5,432 nucleotides of DNA from Bacillota bacterium (GTDB taxonomy: Bacteria; Bacillota_C; Negativicutes; CTSoil-072): positions 1-5,432 of the forward strand of contig JAGFXW010000174.1 in NCBI GenBank assembly GCA_017861495.1. The letters are read 5' to 3'. The notes under the pieces are model-generated. The model was given only the letters and a program-made list of their open reading frames with translations. It searched no databases and had not been told where the DNA came from. Shown here in pieces: positions 1 through 4,996 of this stretch (positions are counted from its first letter, which is position 1; every line of letters starts with the position of its first letter). A program made the translations under genes and the position numbers.

Positions 1-762
1 TTTAGAGCCAAATCCCAGGCGGGTTAGAAACATTTTCATTTGTGAAAAAGTTGTATTTTGCGCTTCATCCAAAATAATGAACGAATCGTCCAAAGTCCTT
101 CCCCGCATATAAGCAAGCGGAGCAACCTCGATAATATTTTTTGTCATATATTTCTGCACGGTATCAACACCAAGCATATCATACAACGCATCATACAACG
201 GCCGGAGATAAGGATCCACTTTTTCCTGCAAATCTCCCGGCAAAAAGCCCAACTTTTCCCCCGCCTCCACCGCTGGACGAGTTAGAATAATCCGTTCCAC
301 TTCTTTATTTTTCAACGACAATACTGCCATTGCCATGGCAAGATACGTTTTCCCGGTTCCAGCCGGACCAACTCCAAACGTAATGCTGTTATTACGGATC
401 GCCTCAAGGTAAATTCTTTGCCCAAACGTTTTCGGTTTAATCCTGCGCCCACGGTGGGTAACCATAACCGTATCGGCGAACAATTGGTGCAAACGGTCAA
501 ACTGTCCTTCTTTTAACAGTTGCAACCCGTAACGAACCTCATGGTCAGTAATAGGATTCCCATCACGATAAAGAAACAATAACTCTGAAAATAATTGGAC
601 AAGTTTTTCTGTCTCATCTTCTTCGCCGACAATGACAAGTTCCTCGCCGCGTACAGTAATTCGAGCCGCTGTTTGATCCTGGATCAAACGTAAATGTTTA
701 TCATTACGTCCCAATACGGCCAAAGTTTCTTGATTATCGCGCAAGCTGATCATTTTTTCCAA
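1..762 (-). CDS. phoH: PhoH family P-loop ATPase (partial, 3' end cut by window)
   Basis: This is the N-terminal 254 residues of a cytoplasmic PhoH/YlaK-type ATPase. Family members are usually about 320 residues, so roughly the last 70 lie beyond position 1. Visible motifs are the Walker A loop GPAGTGKT at residues 132-139, the family signature TRPAVEAGEKLGFLPGD at 161-177, and Walker B FIILDEAQN at 228-236. Residues 1-100 form the variable N-terminal part. I place the start at the TTG at 762-760 because an AGGAGG site (778-773) lies 10 bases upstream. The first in-frame ATG, at 753, would be 19 bases from it. The gene is the last visible member of the nfeD-floA operon, 42 bases after the 121-residue membrane protein. 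PhoH proteins bind and hydrolyse ATP. The family has been linked to phosphate starvation and to RNA metabolism (near ybeY in many genomes), but its exact substrate here is not shown by the sequence. Family assignment is very secure. Confidence 0.97.
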   Translation of the reverse strand, partial: MEKMISLRDNQETLAVLGRNDKHLRLIQDQTAARITVRGEELVIVGEEDETEKLVQLFSELLFLYRDGNPITDHEVRYGLQLLKEGQFDRLHQLFADTVMVTHRGRRIKPKTFGQRIYLEAIRNNSITFGVGPAGTGKTYLAMAMAVLSLKNKEVERIILTRPAVEAGEKLGFLPGDLQEKVDPYLRPLYDALYDMLGVDTVQKYMTKNIIEVAPLAYMRGRTLDDSFIILDEAQNTTFSQMKMFLTRLGFGSK

Positions 763-796
763 TTGTTTTCCGCCTCCTGTATTTTAGCGTAGCAGC

Positions 797-822
797 TTTC
801 GCCGTTACAATCGACGGCGAAA
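797..822 (-). other. Hairpin overlapping the stop codon between the membrane-protein gene and phoH
   Basis: A perfect 9-bp inverted repeat, TTTCGCCGT and ACGGCGAAA on the plus strand, surrounds an 8-base loop. On the mRNA strand it covers the last codons and the TAA stop of the 121-residue gene and ends 18 bases before the phoH ribosome site. No U tract follows on the minus strand, so it is not a normal terminator. A role as an mRNA stability or processing element that sets phoH levels is possible but is inference. Confidence 0.5.
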
Positions 823-1170
823 AGGCCGATAGGCCCGTGGCGGATTAATAATCTCCGCAAAAATAAAACCATTGACCAGCGCCTCTTGCGAGAAACGGCC
901 TGGTACCAGAGTCGGTTCTTCCTGCTTTTTTAATTCAGAAACAGCTGGCGTTCTTACGTATGCGGCCTCTTGTTCCGGCAGAACCATCTCATTCAAAAAT
1001 CCATTCTGAACCGGTTCCGTCGGTTTGCTCTTTATCTTCACTTCCAACGGCTGCGGCGCCGGCTGGGGAATATCCGGATATTGATAGGTTTCCGGCTTAC
1101 CCCGGCGCTTTAACAGTTCAGGAACTATATAAAGAACAGCCATCAAAATAATAATGAATATAAAATCCAT
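805..1170 (-). CDS. Uncharacterised one-pass membrane protein with proline-rich linker and conserved-looking tail
   Basis: I do not recognise this 121-residue protein by name. Residues 3-20 form a hydrophobic segment with no polar break except a late Pro-Glu, followed directly by KRRGK. By the positive-inside rule this predicts an N-terminal anchor with the rest in the cytoplasm. Residues 30-60 are rich in Pro and charged residues (PDIPQPAPQPLEV) and are probably disordered. The last 29 residues form a separate block, including NGFIFAEIINPPRAYRPFRRR, with an aliphatic stretch, a PPRAYRP turn and a basic end. This block looks like the conserved core of the protein. The ATG lies four bases past the floA stop, and its AGGTGA ribosome site overlaps that stop, so translation is probably coupled to floA. 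In Bacillus, yqfB, yqfC and yqfD lie in this interval, and this protein resembles none of them as far as I can judge. A link to FloA/NfeD microdomains is guilt by association. Confidence 0.85.
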   Translation of the reverse strand: MDFIFIIILMAVLYIVPELLKRRGKPETYQYPDIPQPAPQPLEVKIKSKPTEPVQNGFLNEMVLPEQEAAYVRTPAVSELKKQEEPTLVPGRFSQEALVNGFIFAEIINPPRAYRPFRRRL

Positions 1171-1174
1171 ACGA

Positions 1175-2182
1175 TCACCTATTCTTCGGCTCTTCCGGCT
1201 TTGCAGCAGGCAGAGTCGCCGGGCTGACTTTCGCGATGGAATCTCTCATTTGTGTATCCGCCAAAATATTATTCATATTATAATAATCCATCACACCAAT
1301 ACGACCTTCTTTCAGGGCAATCGCCAAGGCAATCGGAACTTCTGCCTGTGACTCAACCACTTTGGCCTGCATTTCCTGTGTATAGGCTTTCATTTCCTGT
1401 TCTCTGGCAACAGCCATGGTACGCCGTTCTTCCGCTTTGGCCTGCGCGATACGTTTATCCGCTTCCGCCTGATCGGTCAATAACGCCGCGCCAATATTAC
1501 GACCGACGTCAACATCGGCAATATCGATCGACAAGATTTCAAACGCCGTTCCTGCATCCAAGCCTTTCGCTAAAACAACCTGTGAAATATGATCCGGGTT
1601 CGCGAGCACTTGTTTATGGTCGTCCGCCAAACCAACGCTGGTTATAATTCCCTCACTCACCCTGGCAATAACAGTTGCTTCGCCCGCGCCGCCAACCAGC
1701 CGATCAATATTGGCTCGCACCGTAACCCGGGCTTTGACTTTTAGTTCAATGCCGTTCTTTGCTACGGCAGAAACAACCGGAGTCTCAATGACCCTGGGAT
1801 TGACGCTCATTTGAACCGCTTCCAAGACATTCCGTCCCGCCAAATCAATTGCAGCTGACCGTTCAAAAGGCAGCGCGATTTGGGCCCGGTGCGCCGCAAT
1901 CAGCGCATCCACTACTTTATCAACGTCACCGCCAGCCAGAAAATGGGCTTCCAACTGATTTACACTGACTTCCAGTCCCGCTTTATTCGCTTTAATCAAT
2001 GGCAGGACAATCCTGGACGGCGGCACACGCCGCAATCGCATTCCAATAAGATTAAAAATCCCTACATGTACTCCGGCCGCCATGGCAGAAATCCAGAGAC
2101 CCAATGGCACAAAATGTAAAAATACCAATATACCAATAACAAATAGAACAACAACAAATAAACTGCCAAACATTGTAATCAA
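1175..2182 (-). CDS. floA: FloA, flotillin-like membrane scaffold protein
   Basis: FloA proteins (YqfA in Bacillus subtilis, about 331 residues) oligomerise in functional membrane microdomains and influence membrane fluidity, secretion, protease activity and signalling. This copy has 335 residues. Residues 4-36 are a hydrophobic, re-entrant-type membrane region. An SPFH-like domain covers about 45-230, including the GMRLRRVPP and [18 protein letters not shown] stretches. An Ala/Glu/Gln-rich coiled coil covers about 235-290 ([17 protein letters not shown]). The family tail motif [20 protein letters not shown] lies at about 296-315, followed by a Pro/Ala-rich end. I choose the TTG at 2182-2180 because AGGAGG (2196-2191) is 8 bases upstream, whereas the ATG at 2173 is 17 away. 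It starts 26 bases after nfeD, its usual partner, and is followed after four bases by the small membrane protein. The length and tail leave little doubt about identity. Confidence 0.97.
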   Translation of the reverse strand: MITMFGSLFVVVLFVIGILVFLHFVPLGLWISAMAAGVHVGIFNLIGMRLRRVPPSRIVLPLIKANKAGLEVSVNQLEAHFLAGGDVDKVVDALIAAHRAQIALPFERSAAIDLAGRNVLEAVQMSVNPRVIETPVVSAVAKNGIELKVKARVTVRANIDRLVGGAGEATVIARVSEGIITSVGLADDHKQVLANPDHISQVVLAKGLDAGTAFEILSIDIADVDVGRNIGAALLTDQAEADKRIAQAKAEERRTMAVAREQEMKAYTQEMQAKVVESQAEVPIALAIALKEGRIGVMDYYNMNNILADTQMRDSIAKVSPATLPAAKPEEPKNR

Positions 2183-2189
2183 TTACAAT
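2172..2189 (-). promoter_or_regulatory. Palindrome holding the floA TTG start codon
   Basis: ATTGTAAT and ATTACAAT form a perfect inverted repeat with a two-base centre. Folded in the mRNA it would be a 7-bp, A/U-rich stem with a four-base loop UUGA that exposes the UUG start codon, just after the AAGGAGG site. Such a fold is weak (only one G-C pair) and may simply be chance. It could also present the rare start codon to the ribosome or tune FloA levels relative to NfeD. Confidence 0.35.
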
Positions 2190-2208
2190 TCCTCCTTGTG
2201 ATAAACAT

Positions 2209-3513
2209 TTATTCCTTATCTTCAAAAACAGGCCGAACTACAATTCGACCGCCGCTTACGCTGATTACAGTTACCAAGGTCCCTTTTTTCACATACTGCC
2301 CGTCAGAAACCACATCCAAATGTTCTCCGGCAATTTCCGCCGTTCCGGCAGGACGCAGCAACGTAAGGGTTTTTCCCTGCTGTCCAAGATAACGGCTATA
2401 ATCATGAGTACTCACAAAACCACCCTGTGTCGTTTCCGAATCTTTCAATACGATACGGGACCATAATTTACTGGATGGCAGCTTCTTTAAAATCAGTAAA
2501 AATAAGACCACAGCTCCCGCCATGCTGACAGCTAATATGTTGAGCGCTCTCATGCCGCCCCCAAGCGAAAAAAACATACTGGCCAATATACAGCCGACAC
2601 CAGTAAAGCCAAACAGACCTATTCCAGGCGTATACAATTCAAGAATAATCAAAGCAATTCCGCCAAAAAACAACAATATTTCGATAAAGCCCGCTACTCC
2701 CGCCATCCATTGCCCAGCAAAAAACAGCAATGCAGCTGCCAAACCAATCAAACCTGCAATGCCGGTTCCTGCCGTTTTTATTTCTGTCAGGACAGCGAGG
2801 AAAATAATCGTTAAGAGAATCGACTTGATGGCCGGATCAGAAAGCCATCCAGTAAAACTATCGGTCCATTCCCGTTTATATTCTACAATCGGAGCTCCTG
2901 AAAGCCCATAATGCGCCAATACAGCTTCCCGATCGGCTGCGATGAAATCGGCAAAACCGACTTTCATCGCCTGGGTATCTGTTAACGCCAAAATTTGCCC
3001 TGGCTCAGCATAACCGGGCAATCCTAATGATTTATCCACCATCGCTTCTGCAACCCGCGGGTCACGACCGGTTTTTCCGGCCGTTGCTGCAAATTCAGCC
3101 TTAATAGCAGCAATCGTTTTTTCCGTTGCCGGAATGGGCTCCGCCGCCCCGATACTCGCTCCGGGCGCCATTACAATATGCCGGTGTGAAAGCGCAATCA
3201 GCGCGCCGGCAGACCATGCCCGGTTTCGAACATAACAAATTGTCGGTATCGGCGAATCACTAATCATATCCCGAATATTCACCGCTGAATCTACCAGTCC
3301 GCCAAAGGTGTCAACCTCCAGCAAAATAGCCTGTGCCTGTTTTTCAGCAGCAGCCGCCATGGCCCGATGCACAATAGAAGCTTGCCCGGCATCTATTTCT
3401 CCTTTAATTTGGATGACAATTACAGGTATTTCAGCGGCCGCTGCCTGTGGCAAAAACAGGCAAAACAAAGTAACAAGCGCTGCCAATACCACAACAAGCC
3501 GTTTGCCAACCAT
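2209..3513 (-). CDS. nfeD: Long-form NfeD protein (membrane-bound ClpP-fold serine protease domain plus OB domain)
   Basis: This is the 434-residue long form of NfeD, equivalent to Bacillus YqeZ (about 437). A signal peptide covers about 1-27 (hydrophobic core, then AAAAE). A ClpP/SppA-fold domain covers about 28-215. The nucleophile is probably Ser101 in RAWSAGALIALS, with the glycine-rich oxyanion strand TFGGLVDS at 69-76 and the substrate-groove stretch APGASIGAAEPI at 116-127. About five hydrophobic segments lie between 229 and 343. The last part, about 364-430, is the NfeD OB-fold domain (GGFVSTHD, LGQQGKTLTLLRPAGTAEI, VKKGTLVTVISVSGGRIVV). The protease domain should face outside and the OB domain the cytoplasm. 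The ATG follows a GGGAG site by 7 bases. NfeD is encoded beside flotillins across prokaryotes and works with them in membrane microdomains. Archaeal relatives cleave stomatin tails with a Ser-Lys dyad. The lysine is not obvious here (see findings). Confidence 0.96.
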   Translation of the reverse strand: MVGKRLVVVLAALVTLFCLFLPQAAAAEIPVIVIQIKGEIDAGQASIVHRAMAAAAEKQAQAILLEVDTFGGLVDSAVNIRDMISDSPIPTICYVRNRAWSAGALIALSHRHIVMAPGASIGAAEPIPATEKTIAAIKAEFAATAGKTGRDPRVAEAMVDKSLGLPGYAEPGQILALTDTQAMKVGFADFIAADREAVLAHYGLSGAPIVEYKREWTDSFTGWLSDPAIKSILLTIIFLAVLTEIKTAGTGIAGLIGLAAALLFFAGQWMAGVAGFIEILLFFGGIALIILELYTPGIGLFGFTGVGCILASMFFSLGGGMRALNILAVSMAGAVVLFLLILKKLPSSKLWSRIVLKDSETTQGGFVSTHDYSRYLGQQGKTLTLLRPAGTAEIAGEHLDVVSDGQYVKKGTLVTVISVSGGRIVVRPVFEDKE

Positions 3514-3546
3514 AACACCACTCCCACGACAATAAGAAAATCCCCA

Positions 3547-3639
3547 TTACCGCTTCTTATCTCTCATTTCACGTAATTCGCCGCCCAATCCCTATATTCC
3601 TGTAAATGCGCCGCCACCTAATGATAATACTCCATTATT
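3547..3639 (-). pseudogene. Possible remnant of a small glycine-rich reading frame
   Basis: Reading minus from 3639, one frame gives NNGVLSLGGGAFTGI, an amber stop at 3594-3592, then GLGGELREMRDKKR and a TAA at 3549-3547. The composition (Gly-rich turn, then a charged helix ending in Lys/Arg) looks like a protein C-terminus, and this part is much more GC-rich than its surroundings. No ATG, GTG or TTG start exists in frame upstream. An overlapping frame gives a 17-codon GTG ORF (3617-3564, AAHLQEYRDWAANYVK), so the coding signal is ambiguous. I do not recognise a family. It may be a decayed gene or pure chance. Confidence 0.15.
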
Positions 3640-3678
3640 TAGTAGTAATAACCAATGAATAATTTCTTTTAAATAACA

Positions 3679-3707
3679 TTGACAACTTAATACTACTTTG
3701 TTATGAT
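3679..3707 (+). promoter_or_regulatory. Candidate sigma-A promoter P1, plus strand
   Basis: A perfect -35 TTGACA (3679-3684) is separated by 17 bp from TATGAT (3702-3707), five of six -10 consensus bases. AT-rich sequence upstream could act as an UP element. A start site near 3714 is predicted. It points away from nfeD and towards a plus-strand interval with no credible protein gene, ending at the terminator at 4072-4097. Sequence match is seen; activity is inferred. Confidence 0.5.
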
Positions 3708-3812
3708 GAACCAGTAAGTTCTAGTGAAGAGTATTTTTCCTAATCTCATAACTTATGCAGCAGATTTTACGCAACATAATTATCGTCTTACTCTATTCGT
3801 ACCATTATCATT

Positions 3813-3952
3813 TTAACATATTTTGCAATTTATTTGTCTATTTGTTATAGTTGTTCGTTCCTCAGATCGTCCACTGATTTTTACTATCGATTGCAGCATT
3901 TTTTTTGCCGCTTGATTATTTACACCTTTTGCCGTATAATTTCCAGCTTCAT
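3813..3952 (-). pseudogene. Possible frameshifted small gene (about 46 codons)
   Basis: An ATG at 3952-3950, with an AAGGTG ribosome-site-like sequence 5 bases upstream, opens a frame reading MKLEIIRQKV and then TAA. The -1 frame continues in a protein-like way, VNNQAAKKMLQSIVKISG then RSEERTTITNRQINCKIC, and stops at 3815-3813. One extra A in the A4 run near the ninth codon would join both parts into a single ORF of about 46 residues, mostly a basic helix. I recognise no family. The alternatives are a decayed gene, a -1 frameshift at the A-AAG sequence, a sequencing error, or chance in AT-rich DNA. The same DNA carries promoter P2 on the other strand, so the two readings compete. Confidence 0.2.
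3912..3940 (+). promoter_or_regulatory. Candidate sigma-A promoter P2, plus strand, for the structured RNA
   Basis: TTGATT (3912-3917, four of six -35 bases) lies 17 bp from a perfect TATAAT (3935-3940). Transcription would start near 3946 and give about 150 nt up to the T6 tract at 4097. The two elements sit at the optimal distance, but AT-rich DNA produces such matches by chance, so support comes mainly from the terminator downstream on the same strand. Confidence 0.42.
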
Positions 3953-4097
3953 CGCAACACCTTCACTTTAACTTTAGAAAATCCGGCTTGCGTTGAGCTA
4001 TCGTAGCTACGGCGCAAGCCGTTGATTGCTCTTATGTTTCAGAAAGCAGCCATGCTTTCCGAAACTACATGAAGACAGGTTCGCGCCTGTCTTTTTT
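3946..4097 (+). ncRNA. Candidate non-coding RNA with three hairpins, convergent to yqeY
   Basis: The predicted transcript starts with about 38 unstructured bases, including a pyrimidine-rich CAACACCTTCACTTTAAC that could pair with Shine-Dalgarno-type sequences. Three hairpins follow. H1 (3984-4021) has a 9-bp stem CGGCTTGCG/CGCAAGCCG with a smaller AGCTA/TAGCT helix inside. H2 (4036-4065) pairs GTTTC-A-GAAAGC with GCTTTC-C-GAAAC, 11 pairs around one A-C mismatch. H3 (4072-4093) is the terminator. No ORF with a ribosome site lies in this span. I checked by eye for tmRNA, RNase P RNA, 6S and c-di-GMP riboswitch landmarks and found none. It may be an independent trans-acting RNA; being antisense to the broken small ORF at 3813-3952, it could also be a relic of a lost unit. 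The 5' end is inferred, while the 3' end is well supported. Confidence 0.4.
4072..4097 (+). terminator. Intrinsic terminator, plus strand
   Basis: AAGACAGG and CCTGTCTT form a perfect 8-bp stem around a TTCGCG loop, and the last two stem bases run into a T6 tract (4092-4097). On the minus strand the stem is preceded by A6 but not followed by U's, so it acts only for plus-strand transcripts. No plus-strand protein gene precedes it, which is the main argument for a non-coding RNA. Confidence 0.75.
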
Positions 4098-4203
4098 GTT
4101 GTAAATTTGCTGTTATACTATCTTATGATTTATTAGATAACCTGTTTTCGCCCAGCTTTATCAACGATGGCTAGCTGTTGGTCGATACACTTTCTGTAAA
4201 GCC

Positions 4204-4246
4204 AAAATAAGACCCGGTACCGCAAGGTACCGGGTCATTATTTTTG
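4204..4246. terminator. Bidirectional intrinsic terminator after yqeY
   Basis: GACCCGGTACC (4211-4221) and GGTACCGGGTC (4226-4236) form a perfect 11-bp stem around GCAA. AATAA and TTATT can extend it past one bulged A. On the minus strand TTATTTT follows, ending the rpsU-yqeY transcript 16 bases after the yqeY stop. On the plus strand ATTATTTTT follows, which would stop any read-through from the candidate RNA unit before it runs antisense into yqeY. Confidence 0.9.
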
Positions 4247-4252
4247 TAACGT

Positions 4253-4705
4253 TTAACTATGCAACAGTTCCCGAACCACGGCATTTACCAGTTTGCCATC
4301 GGCTCTTCCCTTTACTTTTGGCATTAACACAGCCATCACTTTTCCCATTTCTTTTACAGTGGCAGCTTGCGTTTCTTGAATTGCCTGCGTGACGAGATCC
4401 CGAACGGCCTCCTCAGTAAGCTGCTCCGGAAGATATTCCGTGAGAACGCTGATTTCTTGTACCAACTGCTCTACAAGATCCGGTCGATTTCCTTTACGGA
4501 AATCTTCCATTGAATCACGGCGCATTTTGACTTCTTTCGCCAATATGTCCAAGACCTCATCATCTTCGAAATCTTTTTTCCGGTCAATCTCACCGTTTTT
4601 TATACTGGCACGAACCATTCGAATAACGGAAAGCCGAAGCTTGCCGGCTTCCTTTGCTTTCATGGCTTCTTTCATATCGGCCATTAATCGTTCTTTAAGA
4701 GTCAT
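4253..4705 (-). CDS. yqeY: YqeY, GatB/YqeY domain protein
   Basis: A 150-residue cytoplasmic protein that matches the stand-alone GatB/YqeY family over its whole usual length (about 148). The N-terminal helical half contains LKERLMADMKEAMKAKEAGK, RLSVIRMVRASIKNGEID and a charged stretch ending in RRDSMEDFRKGNRPDLV. The C-terminal half has the typical YLPEQLTEEAVRDLV and MGKVMAVLMPKVKGRADGK, the tRNA-binding-like tail shared with the GatB subunit of tRNA amidotransferase. Its actual function is unknown; a tRNA-related role is inferred from the GatB similarity. I choose the ATG at 4705 because GGAGG (4718-4714) is 8 bases upstream, while the ATG at 4711 is only two bases from it. It follows rpsU by 21 bases, the common arrangement in Firmicutes, shares the rpsU promoter and ends at the strong terminator. 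Confidence 0.95.
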   Translation of the reverse strand: MTLKERLMADMKEAMKAKEAGKLRLSVIRMVRASIKNGEIDRKKDFEDDEVLDILAKEVKMRRDSMEDFRKGNRPDLVEQLVQEISVLTEYLPEQLTEEAVRDLVTQAIQETQAATVKEMGKVMAVLMPKVKGRADGKLVNAVVRELLHS

Positions 4706-4726
4706 AGACATTACCTCCGACAGTGA

Positions 4727-4900
4727 CTAAAACTTACGTTTACGTGCCGCTTCGGACTTTTTCTTGCGCTTTACGCTGGGTTTTTCATAATGCTCGCGTT
4801 TTCTAACTTCAGAGAGAACGCCGGCTTTTTGACATGTACGTTTGAATCTGCGGAGTGCGCTATCAATCGTTTCATTTTTACCTACTTTTACTTCTGACAT
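4727..4900 (-). CDS. rpsU: Small ribosomal subunit protein S21 (bS21)
   Basis: A 57-residue, very basic protein of the normal S21 length. It has the N-terminal [20 protein letters not shown] block, the central [20 protein letters not shown], and the lysine/arginine tail [16 protein letters not shown]21 sits near the 3' end of 16S rRNA in the small subunit and helps initiation. The start is the ATG at 4900, 7 bases after an unusually long GGAGGGAGGG ribosome site (4917-4908). An upstream in-frame GTG at 4921 would put that site inside the gene and is not credible. It has its own consensus promoter just past the HIT gene and is co-transcribed with yqeY. Confidence 0.98.
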   Translation of the reverse strand: MSEVKVGKNETIDSALRRFKRTCQKAGVLSEVRKREHYEKPSVKRKKKSEAARKRKF

Positions 4901-4907
4901 CTGATAT

Positions 4908-4938
4908 CCCTCCCTCCACACATAGACCTTTGGGGAAG
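4908..4938 (-). promoter_or_regulatory. rpsU leader: extended Shine-Dalgarno with a possible anti-SD partner
   Basis: The rpsU leader holds GGAGGGAGGG immediately before the gene and CTTCCCC about 15 bases upstream of it (4938-4932 on the minus strand). CUUCCC can pair with GGGAGG over six bases (one G-U), which would hide the ribosome site. This is compatible with translational control of S21, but no experiment or comparison supports it here. Confidence 0.3.
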
Positions 4939-4964
4939 CACATTACTGCTACATATACTTAAAC

Positions 4965-4994
4965 ATTATACACGATAAGAATAAACATTGTCAA
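4965..4994 (-). promoter_or_regulatory. Sigma-A promoter of rpsU-yqeY
   Basis: On the minus strand TTGACA (4994-4989) and TATAAT (4970-4965) both match consensus fully, with an 18-bp spacer. Transcription should start near 4958, giving a leader of about 58 bases. The -35 box starts three bases after the HIT stop codon, so rpsU has a strong supply of its own besides read-through from upstream. Confidence 0.88.
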
Positions 4995-4996
4995 TA

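Larger units (their letters stand above)
3514..4252. other. 739-bp intergenic region without an intact protein gene
   Basis: This stretch lies between the convergent end of yqeY and the start of nfeD. It is clearly more AT-rich than the flanking genes. On the plus strand it holds two sigma-A-like promoters, three successive hairpins and an intrinsic terminator, which together suggest a non-coding RNA. On the minus strand it holds two broken protein-like frames (3547-3639 and 3813-3952). The far end carries the bidirectional yqeY terminator. Between 4100 and 4200 I see only a short imperfect repeat (TATCT and AGATA at about 4119-4138). I could not find a convincing promoter for the nfeD operon; the best minus-strand candidate, TAGACA with 19 bp to TAAAAT at 3840-3810, is spaced too widely to trust. 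Confidence 0.8.

Noticed and set aside
178..200. Direct repeat ATCATACAACG in two tandem copies
   Set aside because: It encodes the YDALYD repeat within the conserved phoH frame, so it is coding coincidence and not a separate element.
1252..1647. 131-residue open frame on the plus strand inside floA
   Set aside because: It lies wholly antisense to the well-supported floA, has no ribosome site and shows low-complexity Tyr/Pro/Arg composition typical of a shadow frame.
2522..2911. 129-residue open frame on the plus strand inside nfeD
   Set aside because: Antisense to the membrane part of nfeD; its Pro/Lys/Ile bias mirrors the hydrophobic codons on the real strand.
3708..3721. SOS (LexA) box GAAC...GTTC at the P1 start site
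   Set aside because: The half-sites are separated by six bases; the Firmicute LexA site needs four, and the flanking C/G are absent.
3810..3840. Minus-strand promoter TAGACA, 19 bp, TAAAAT for nfeD
   Set aside because: The spacing is too long for sigma-A and both boxes are imperfect, so I cannot support it as the operon promoter.
3755..3850. 31-codon hydrophobic ORF on the plus strand after P1
   Set aside because: It starts with ATG but has no ribosome site, and the Ile/Leu/Tyr/Phe content is what T-rich random DNA yields.
3965..4021. c-di-GMP-I riboswitch suggested by ACGCAAGCC and TCTAAAG on the minus strand
   Set aside because: The first half of the aptamer (GGCAAACC) and its tetraloop receptor are missing, and the segment is explained by the simple H1 stem.
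4009..4042. Sigma-W promoter (TGAAAC...CGTA) for the nfeD operon, as in Bacillus
   Set aside because: The two elements occur on the minus strand but 24 bp apart rather than 16-17, and they lie within hairpins H1 and H2.
4034..4072. 12-codon plus-strand ORF (MFQKAAMLSETT)
   Set aside because: No ribosome site; it coincides with hairpin H2, whose pairing explains the sequence better.
4389..4730. 113-residue plus-strand frame over yqeY
   Set aside because: Ser/Arg-rich antisense shadow of a highly charged, helix-rich protein; no ribosome site.
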